A program made the translations under genes and the position numbers. Below the pieces are notes generated by a model. It made no database searches and had not been told where the DNA came from. It worked only from the letters and a program-made list of their open reading frames with translations. A DNA stretch of 64,000 bases. Source: Pempheris klunzingeri. Lineage: Eukaryota > Chordata > Actinopteri > Acropomatiformes > Pempheridae. The DNA lies in the NCBI RefSeq assembly GCF_042242105.1, contig NC_092021.1, positions 7,428,355-7,492,354 on the forward strand, written 5' to 3'. This document shows, one piece after another, positions 54,483 to 64,000 of this stretch. The number at the start of each line of letters is the position of its first letter. The first letter of the stretch is position 1.

Positions 54483-57400
54483 TCAGTCATCAACAATGGT
54501 CAGCAGACCGCTCAGCTTCAGTCTGCAGGCCAGTTCCTCCTCTTGGCTCGCCAAAATCTGCTGCTCAAGCTGCGTCAGTCGCCATGCCATAGATACAGGC
54601 AGGCTTTTAGGCAAGTCTGCTTTATCTGACAGATCACCGGTCTCTGGCTCCTTCAAAAAACATGAAAATGCATGATTAGTGCAAATGGTGACTTTTAGAG
54701 AACATCGTAGATGAATCTCCTTTAATTTGCTGTGACATATCACTAAAATTACTACTTTTGTCGTGAAAAAGGACGTGACTTGTCACAGGATCACTGAGTC
54801 AGGTGACGGAACGTGACTTACCTGAGTGGGAGTGACATCCTGAGCCTTGGCTGTGGGTGCCTGTATTATGGTTGTGGACATGGACAACAGAGTGGAGGAT
54901 GGAATGAAAAGCGGAGTGGACAAGTGGTCCACGGGGTCACCATCCAGCCAGCGCTGAAGCTGCTCCATGCTCCTGTAGGCAGTAGTGTGTGTGTTAGACG
55001 TGACACACACACATTGCAATGATTGCAATAGTGTCAAAACTCCAAATTCATTAACACCAATTCACCAACTAGATCTTTTTTTTTTTTTAATCAATAATTA
55101 ATATTCTATAAACATGAATTCTAGAGGCAATGAAAACCTCTGACTGATCAGTGTTGGAGCTCTACCTTTTGCTTTCAGCCTTCTCCTCCTCTAAGCTCTG
55201 GAGGACTTTGTGGGCCAGTAGCTCTTGTGCTGTTGGAGTGCGTGTGACGTCCAGCGTGGCCGTCTGCGCCTCGAGAGGCTCCACCAGACTGTGGAACAAC
55301 CTCTGTCTTAGGGGCAGACTGGTGGGTGAGGCACAAACCGCAGCACTCCCCCTGAGGATGGAAGAACAGGAGGAGTATGGTGATTGTGTAGCTGCAAAGT
55401 CGTGATGATTCGTACTTGCTTACATGTTCTTTGAAAATTGTATGTCTCTTTCAAGGGAAAGGAAGTCAAAATTGGTTTATACGTGCAAATCTGCAATTAT
55501 TAGTACATGTCCGTCTATAATGATGCCACAGCGTGTATTAATTTGACACCCAGCAGCAGATTTAACTTGGCCAATTAAAGTGACAAGTTGCATATAGCAG
55601 TGTTCATACCCTTCCTTCTCTTGATGTTTCTCCCTGTGGGTCTGTCTGGTGGCCTGGGTCCACTCCTCAGGGGGCTGGAAACTCTTCAACGACTCGGTGG
55701 GCCAGTAAACCAGGATCTCCCCATCCTCCGTCACAGCATCTTCAACCACAAAACAAACTAATCATTCCATTTTGTACTGAATGTCATACACCATCAGTAG
55801 GTTCATGTAGAAGTTGTGGATTGGATCTTATTCTAAATCAATGTCAGCGCACCTTCACAGGCAGGTGGTCCAGGGATCTGCCAGTCCTTCAGCTTGTGGT
55901 CAATGCAAATCACCAGTATATCGTCCCAGGGAATCTGACTGAAGACAGGACATACGTTCTCGTTTCCGTTGCCCCAGTCGCTCATGGCTACCTTGGATCT
56001 GGGGGTGCGGGGACGCTGACCCTTTAGCTTGACCCTCTCCAGAAGGTTTTCCAGCCGTGACATCAGGAGAGGCTGACTGCGGCGCGAGACCGGGATCTGA
56101 GCAGCGTAGCAAAAGATGGAGGAGCAGAGCTCAGACCACGAGTCTAAAGGAAGTGAGGAGGGAGAAGGAAGTGTAATGCATGGATTATTGGTGTCTTGTT
56201 CATATCTTTGCGTTTTTTCTTTTGTACTCAAGAGGATTTCGTACAGTAATGGAACCATTAATAAACCTAATTCCTCAATCACTGACCTGTGGGAGACAAA
56301 TCCTTCCACAGTGGCAGCTGCAGGCTGAGGATGGCTTTGCGTAGCCAGGCCAGATGTTGGGTAGAGTTCCAACCCAGATGAGGGACAAAGTCGCGGGTAT
56401 CAGGCAGGCAGAACTCCACTGGCGGCCACGAGAGTCTGCTGAGATCGTGGGACGACACTGTGTCGGCAATGTGAGCCAGGATGGCATTGTACAGCTGGAT
56501 AATAGGCGCAGGGTGCTGGGAGGGAAGACGTGCAGCGGCCCGTTGCTGGCGTTGGGCCTCGACTCGGGGACTGAACTCATGACTCAAACTGCCCTCTACG
56601 AGCTGCACCAGGGTCAGGCAGGAGAGTGGGGATGGTGGTGGAGCACGGGCCAGCAGCCAAAGCAAAGCCTGGCTTAGCTAGAAACACACAACAGTAATTA
56701 ATATGATGAGTTAGGACAAATGTTTGAAAAACACAACCTATATAACACAGGAGATAATTCTCTGTAAGTTCATCACTTGGTGTGATCTCTTTCACATTGT
56801 CACATTGCTACTATAAAAATATCAGCTGCATCTGCCTCAGCCCAAACACAACATCTCTATCTCTATCAAATCTCAACACAGTCGTGCTTGTGAAAGTGAA
56901 GGTCACTCAACACAAATGATGAAAGTTGTTCTGGTGTCTGTGCATGAATGTGTGTGGTACCTGTTTGGATCCCTGCAGATCACTTGTGGTCTCTGGTATG
57001 AAGAAGAATGTGTACTCTGATAACAGGCCTTCCTCGACTAGTGTGTGCAGCATCAGGGCTGAGGAACAAGGCACCATCAGAAGAATGGTTCAGGAAGTAG
57101 TCACTTTTAATCTGGAATCATTCAACTACTAATTCTGACATACAGCACAACTTTTTTATGAACAGCCATTTGAATATCCTACATTACGTCTGACCAGGAA
57201 CCTTTTTATGTTAATATTACTGTTATTAATTACCGTCTTCAAGTTTCTGTGTGTCACCAGTATCAGGCCCTGGCACCATTATGACCAGAGGCAGCGGGCA
57301 GTGCCAGGTGCTGGCCTGCTGTAGTTGTTTGAGCTGAAGCAGGGCTGACAGCAGAGGTACATCCTGCTCGTCGTGCCCGGGCTCAACGGTGGGCATGGCA

Positions 57401-60400
57401 GGAAGCAACATGATCAGGGCTCCTGCCCCGTGAAGCTCACAGCACTCTTCCATTTTGGACAGGCCGTCCTCGGTCAGAGGGCCTCGGGACGCCTGGAGAC
57501 ACCACCGAGAAGAAAACCGTGTGTTACACAGTCGGTCAAGGAACGGCCAGTAATATTTATATCTACCTATATAACAAAAAACATGCATGTATGTAAACTG
57601 GTGACCAATGTGGGTTATTAATAAGTGTAGATACATAGTGAACCGTATATAGTGTTGAATGGCCTTGCTGATGAATACCACCGACCGAACAAACTCACTT
57701 CACAAAGCTTTTAAATGAACCTATTGATATTTAACAAATCAAATTAACAAAACACTCAAATGAAAAAAGAATTGTAATTGTGTCCAAGCAGTAACCACAT
57801 GTTACATGTTTGTTATCCTTTATATTTCTTTTTCTAATTGTAATTTTTACTTTATTCTAATGATTATTCTGTATTGCCCAGTAGCCTTTTAGCTCAGCTT
57901 TAAGAGAGACACGCTGCATTTTACCGCACTGATGTTGGAAATCATTCGTACAGGCTGCAGTTTGATCTGACCTTGACGCTGATGTGGACTTTGTGAATAT
58001 GTTGTTCTCTCTCCTGGAGTGTCGTGGTGACACAGAGTGTCTGCAGTGCGCCGTCTAGCTGCCCGTCATCCACCTCTGCCACCCTGCCACCACCGAGCTT
58101 CACCTCCAGCCAGTCTGACAGGATCCTGAGGACACCAGACAGGAGAGGACACACCAAATGAAATGTTCGATGATAAATGAAGAAGATCTTAGATATGATC
58201 AAACATTCGGCTGCTCACCTGTCTGCTAGGCTGGCTACGCTCTCGTGGTCGTTAGGTAAGAGGAGAACAGCTTTCCAGAATATTCGGTGAGGTGGGTTGG
58301 GGGTGTTTTCTGTCACCAGAGCAGGCAGATCGAGTGGCGCCCACACTTTATCACTAGGAGAGAGAGAGAGAAAAAAAAAAAAAAAGAGGTCAAAATGCTG
58401 CTTTGCGACATGGACCATTGACTGAAGAAACACACTCGTGACTTACTCAAGCAGCTGCTGATAGTAGAAGTGGACTCTCATCTGGTGGATCACTTCTTGT
58501 CTCATCTTTAACAACCTTAAAATACAAAACAGGTCATGTTTTTCTGGAGCAGTAAAGTGGCATTCACCTCAAAGCTGACAAAGATAGTAGACTAAAAACA
58601 AAAGTGATATAGATGGCATGCCTCACACATCATGTCCTGTAAAATTATATAATAATGCAGTGACAAATACACTAATGTGAAACCAGAACATTAACCAGTT
58701 TCTCACTCAATCCGTCCTCATGCAAATTCCAAACGAACACTTTGAGAACACCACCAAATGAACACACCTGGTGCTGGAGAGGGCCAGGGTGCCGGCGTTT
58801 CCCAGATTGACCAGCCCACGGGCAAGGTCTGCTATGGAGGGCTGCTCAGGGGCGCTGGGAGCCAGAGCCTTCAGTTTGAATCGAGGGTCCACACAGCAGG
58901 GTGCGGCAGGGAAACCTCTCATCTGTCTCTTCAGCTGCCGACGTACTGCTACCACGTCACGCCACCTGGAGGTACAGATGACAGGAGGAATGACAAAGAG
59001 ACATAAATTGTAAAAGGAAATTGCTGGTGGGTCAGTATAACTGATTAATGTTTGCCTGTTATCAAATAATTGATAATGGCCGGGCAAAGAACTGTTACAT
59101 GGTAGTCTGAATATTTCTGTGGCTTCCCTCATTTGCTCCGTTTGTTACCTTTTGATGTACTTGTGGATGCGTTGCAGCTCAGCTTCAAGGATATCCTCAA
59201 CCAGCAGAGCGATGTCTGCATTCAGTGTCTCCTCCAGTAGACTGCTACAGACCTGCTCTGTGCATTTAGCCACACGGTCTGCTTTCTCATTCATCGCCTG
59301 TCTGAAGAAGGAATTAAAAAGAGCCACTTTACATTTTGTTAAACTCGACTGTGCCACTCAAAGACTTTCTACTTAATGATATTATTATTATAGCATTTTA
59401 AGCAGTCTTGTTAATTGTGTAACTTGACATCAGACCAGGTTAGGATTTAGATTTAAAGCCTTACTGGATCTCAGACGTGGCAGTCTCCCTTATGGTCTCG
59501 TCTAAAACTTCATGGACGAGCTCTGTGCAGAGAGAGGCGCTCAACTGAGCCAGGAAGGCTTCGTGCTCCTGCCTCCTCCTGACACCGACAGACATGGACA
59601 AGGAAAAGGGGGTGAAATGTGGCAAATAAAGCTACTTTGAGAATTGCTTTATGCCTGCTTGAATAAAAGGACGAATAAGACTTGAGTGTAATGTGATGTG
59701 CTATAATCAACAGAACATCATCAGGCTGCCCTCATCGGTCAGCAGACCAACCTGGCTTCTTCAAGCTTGCGTTTCTCTTCAGCGACACGCTCCTGTTCCA
59801 GCTTGATCTCGGCGGAGGACACCTCCTGCAGCATCTGTCCCAACACCTCGCTCACCAGTGACTCCACCTGCACAGTGCTCTCGCTGCAGAACCAAAGGCA
59901 GCAGGTCAGCAAAAAAACAACAACACTAGTTTCTATACAAATAAACAAATTATAACCGTGACAAAGTCAATTAAAGGTCATGTATGATTTAAATGTATCA
60001 GACGGAAAAGCTGGATGGATGCATCACTTGAACTTACGCAAGAGCTGTTGTGACATAGCTGGCACCAGCATCGGCTGCCTCCCTCACTGCTGCTTCCACC
60101 AGCTCCTCAATCACACAGTCTAGTACAGCCATGACGTCCTGCAGGAGGGAGCAAAAACATTTACTGTGATGCACAAAATAAAAAACTAGGAATAAAAACT
60201 AAGGATGGTTAAAATATACATATCAAATAAATATTTGGCATTTTTGCAAGAAAATGTAATTAATCATCAAAATAATGAATAATAAAGACAAACAGGTGCG
60301 CAGATCTGTTATTTCAGTAAAAGTAACAATGTAGTATGTAAGTATGTAATTTAAATATGAAAGGCTGCATTTTTACGTGTTCTGTTACACTACTGGATTA

Positions 60401-63400
60401 TGACTACAGAATCATTCATGTGTGAGCAGCATTTTAATGAGGTAGCTGATCTGTAAAGTAACTCCGGCTGTCAGGAAAGGGTAAAAATAAACAAATATTC
60501 ATGTTCAAGTACCTCATGAAGCTTCTAAATGTACTGTTATTTCCCACATCATCAGATTTACAAGCCCATCAGTAAGGAATACAAGGATCAGAAAAGAGTG
60601 TTGTAACTATGTTATTGTGGCGCACACTACTGAAATGCTCAATTAGTTCTTCTGGTCTCACAGTTCTAATTTCTGAAATTATGAGCCGAGAGATCTTGCC
60701 CACCTCGTTGCTGTACGCGGGCCGAGGTTTGGGTGGGGGCGATGGTGGTTTGACAGGCTGAGGCTGAGGTATCGGCTGGAACAGCTGCTGGCCGTCTGCT
60801 GGGTGGGCCGAGCTGTGGTACGGATCACTTGGCTCTCCTGTCTCGTCTAAAACAGCTGGAGGCAGGCCAAACCCAGTGGGCACGTCTGGGGCCTTCGCCG
60901 GCTCGACCTGCGTCAGCAACTCAGTGCTCGGTGGTGACTTCACCTCTGCCCTGGTGGCTGAGACAATAAAGGAACATTTCAGCTGTTATTAATGAGATGC
61001 ACTCCCTGTGGTAAGATTACACACTTATACCTTAGAATTAATTTTTTTGTGTGGTGAGACGGAGCAAATACCTTTAAATTGGCTTTGAGTGGGCTCGGCC
61101 AGAAAGCCTTCTCCGCGGTACTTGTTCTGGGAGTCAAAGCTGCAGATGGGGGCGTGCTGTAGAGGGCTTGGGAGAGGGCCTCCGTTCACCACCTCTCCAA
61201 TCAACACTGTTTTCTTTGCGAGGATGACCTCCGACTTCTTCTGGGCCAGAGGCAGGTCTGGCTCCTGATAGGATATCCGGCTCAGCTCTACCACTCTGTG
61301 AACAATGTTTTATGAAATTTTCAATGGACCTTTGCACAAAATACTCTGCGTTGATCAATGCCAGTGACTCAGTTACTGTTAACTCAGTTGATTACATTAT
61401 ATTTTTTAGTTTGTTAGCGGGATAGCTTAAAAACAAATTCAATGTATTCATTGAAACATGCCAATAGCACCATCACGCAGCTTTCTAAGAAGATATTTAC
61501 ATTTTTCCTCATACCTATTTAACTCTGAGGTATAGAATTGTCTTGTGTTGCATAATGGCGCTATGATCAGGTATCATCCAATTTAATAAGCATCTATCAC
61601 CAGTGACACTCACCCATCGTTGACAGTGAGGCCGTACTGCTGGATGAAGTCAGTTGCCTCTGCAGTGTCACGGAACATTAACATCCGAACTATGTCCTCA
61701 ACTGGAAAGGCAGTCGATCGTGGACCCACAGTGTGAGCCATGTTCAAGGTCTTCAAGGCCTTAGCTCTGACCTGTGTAGACACACACACACACACACACT
61801 TTGTAAGATCATCCATTATGAACAACACAAACTTCTGTCTGCCGCTTTAATGCTAGCAGTTACAACGGCTGTGTGTGGTGCCAAAAGGCACAAATAGCTT
61901 TATATATATTAGAACAGACTTGTGTTACACAAACCATGTTTCAATTGTGACAACCCTTCTCTCACTCTTCTATTATTCCTGTTCTTTTTCATCTCTTTAT
62001 CTCTTTAAAATACAAATACAGGAAAAAGGACAGTGGCTATTGGCTGGATTCACCTCATGCACTAAATGAAAACAATACATGCTAATACAGTATTATTATA
62101 GTATATAGTAGTAATATAGTATTTTCTCATTCATAGTTCCAAACTTTAGGAGAACCTACACATTATTGAAAATGTTTCAGGCAAGTTCAGGGTTTTCTCA
62201 GTCTCCACCATCAACAAGGAAAACCATTCCTAACCTGGTTGAAGTATCTGTGCAGGAGGCAGCTGCCGAGGTAGGAGGCTCCTTTCACCAGCTTGAAGAA
62301 GCGCACAAAGTTGTTGCTGTTGACTGCAGCGAATGCGTGCACGGCAAACTTCACCTCGGGGGAATTGCGCACCTCGTCACGGAATTGCTGCACTTCACTG
62401 TGTGGACATAAAGTGCGAGGAAGCATTTCATTACCACAGAGCGAGGTACAAAATGTACTGAATGCAAACAAGCACGCCCCAAAAAGTGAAGTCTCAACTG
62501 ACATTGTATAAAATGATTTTACAAAGCTAATGTGTGTGTCAGTGGACCTACCGTAGGATGTCACCGTCGTTCAGTTTTAGCAGCACGTTGTACTGGCGAA
62601 ACTCAGCCTCCCGGGAACAGTAGATCTGACGCGTGGCCAGGTCCTGGTACATTTCTTTGAGGCTCTGGAGGCACTTTGTCATGTTCTCGTTGTTAATCTT
62701 GGCGTCGAAAGATGAGATGTGCTCCTCGCAGAGGTGGTGGGCGCAGTGCACGTGGAAGCGTGTGCACTTCTCTATCAGTGACACCGTGTGCGGGCAGCAC
62801 AGGTGCTGCTGGGTGATGTCCTGTTGGCATTACAGAGCTGCGGTTTGAACTCAGTCTACAAAAGATGGGTCACATTTCTTCTTCCTGATGTGGTGAATTT
62901 GGGATTTAAAGTACAGGATTCCTTGACTTTTTATGGTGAACTGATCAGTTTGGAGCCCTTGGGTGTAAAGAGCAGCAGAGTCCTGTTTGTATTTACTATC
63001 CACACGTATACATAAGTACTTTAAACACGCATAAGACAGCATCGCACAATCCAACAAAACCTACACAGGCTGTATTTGTCTATGTAAAATAGTTGCCTAG
63101 TACTTTTCAAAGCTGTGGGCTCTCCCTTCCACCTCATGAATAACTGTAAAAAAAGATTCACACAAGATTTAGGCGTGATTACAGCTGACATTTGAAGGAG
63201 CAGCTCACCTACGGCAGGCCCTTACCTTGCGGATGCCTCGCGTCCTGTTCCAGACAAAGTCGTACCAGTCCCGGTAGTTGTCGTGGCCCTGGTCCATGAT
63301 CTGAGTCACCAGATAGTCCATGGTCATGCTGAGCACAGGCAGGGGTCGCAACTCGTGGGGCAGGGGCTCCTCCTGGTCGGCTGACGAGCGGCTGTACTCC

Positions 63401-64000
63401 TTGATGGCTGCTGTGTGATCCACCTTGTTGGGGACAGGAAGTGGTGGTTTTATTTGTTTGTCTACATTGTTCCTCCTGTGTTTAAGTACCTGCAAGCTCT
63501 TAACTTGCAATTACATTATTTGTCATTATCCTTTGAGCTACATATATTTATACATCCAGTATGCTGAGATAACAGGCATATCTACAATGTAATCTTATTC
63601 CAATTGTATACATATGCTGATGTACCCAAATAACCACTAAATACAGATAATAAATAGTAAAAAACTTTACTAAGCATTCCTAAATTAAAGGGGGGTATAG
63701 CAAATGACCTATGTTGCAAAAACAAGAGATAAAATTAAGAAGAGATCTAAGAGAAACTTCTCGCGATACCAGAAACCTGATTTAACATCTCACAGTACAG
63801 TCGCAGCTAAACAAGCCTATATTCTTCAGTCTGAAAGTGGATCACAAATATTAAGGCCGTTACCATCTCAGTGTCCGGGAAGACCTCAAATATGCTCAGT
63901 TGGTTCCGTGTTTCCCTCATGTACCTCTCCTTCTCTGGACACATGTCAGGACACGTCCCCACAAACACCTTGGACATGTCCAGGTCCGTCCTCTTGGGCC
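54483..64000 (-). CDS. mcm3ap: MCM3AP / GANP (germinal-centre associated nuclear protein), 3' 23 coding exons; 5' end beyond the window
   Basis: Exons in order: 63864-64000 (cut), 63226-63423, 62552-62820, 62235-62397, 61614-61771, 61072-61295, 60704-60957, 60038-60138, 59752-59883, 59465-59578, 59149-59301, 58768-58965, 58447-58515, 58219-58353, 57972-58125, 57234-57492, 56961-57058, 56287-56677, 55853-56143, 55610-55739, 55166-55351, 54822-54972, 54483-54650. They give 1376 aa in frame. As human GANP is about 1980 aa, some 600 N-terminal residues (FG-repeat and primase-type regions) lie past 64000. GANP is the animal Sac3: it scaffolds the TREX-2 mRNA export complex at nuclear pores. The Sac3 domain starts with [16 protein letters not shown] (14-29) and includes [34 protein letters not shown] and [21 protein letters not shown] Pro-rich linker follows (about 430-465). 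The helical stretch 468-585, rich in Glu, Arg and Lys, fits the ENY2/centrin-binding CID. The rest matches the MCM3-binding, acetyltransferase-like part. No lesion was seen. Confidence 0.95.
61781..61799. repeat. Short (CA)n at an MCM3AP acceptor
   Basis: On the transcript strand this reads (TG)n and sits about 10 bases before the acceptor CTACACAG of the exon at 61614-61771, in place of a normal pyrimidine tract. Confidence 0.9.

Overview
The window is vertebrate nuclear DNA, almost certainly from a ray-finned (teleost) fish. Genes are split by GT-AG introns. There are many long CA/TG microsatellites, and the dispersed repeats are of kinds common in fish genomes: a tRNA-like SINE, Tc1, L2-like LINEs and a Penelope-type fragment. 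I see no prokaryotic, phage or CRISPR features. Gene calls come from translating both strands, joining exons at splice sites that keep frame, and recognising the protein families. No database search was run.

Layout: (1) 1.6-3.7 kb, plus strand: a CpG-rich 5' region and the coding exon of a small myristoylated PKA anchor (smAKAP, human C2orf88 family), 91 aa. (2) 9.1-31.8 kb, minus strand: a complete 14-exon HIBCH (mitochondrial 3-hydroxyisobutyryl-CoA hydrolase, 382 aa), convergent with smAKAP. Its introns hold most of the mobile elements. (3) 34.2-41.6 kb, minus strand: three tandem four-exon genes for small His/Gly-repeat proteins. They share a Cys/Lys/His motif and a Ser-rich tail ending in SDSD, which I tie to the PRR13 family. 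(4) 43.5-53.6 kb, minus strand: a complete 22-exon LSS (lanosterol synthase, 732 aa). (5) 54.5-64.0 kb, minus strand: the 3' 23 coding exons of MCM3AP (GANP), cut by the window edge inside the Sac3 domain.

The neighbourhood joins two blocks that lie on different human chromosomes, as I recall: C2orf88-HIBCH (chromosome 2) and LSS-MCM3AP (chromosome 21). The PRR13-like array sits at the junction. The genes do not form a pathway: HIBCH acts in valine breakdown, LSS in sterol synthesis, MCM3AP in mRNA export, and smAKAP in cAMP signalling. The least described part is the His-Gly array. Its three copies keep the same exon phases, tail and TATA-type promoter. They differ mainly in the front region, where one copy has grown an 11-residue Pro-rich repeat and another has lost the Pro-rich region altogether.
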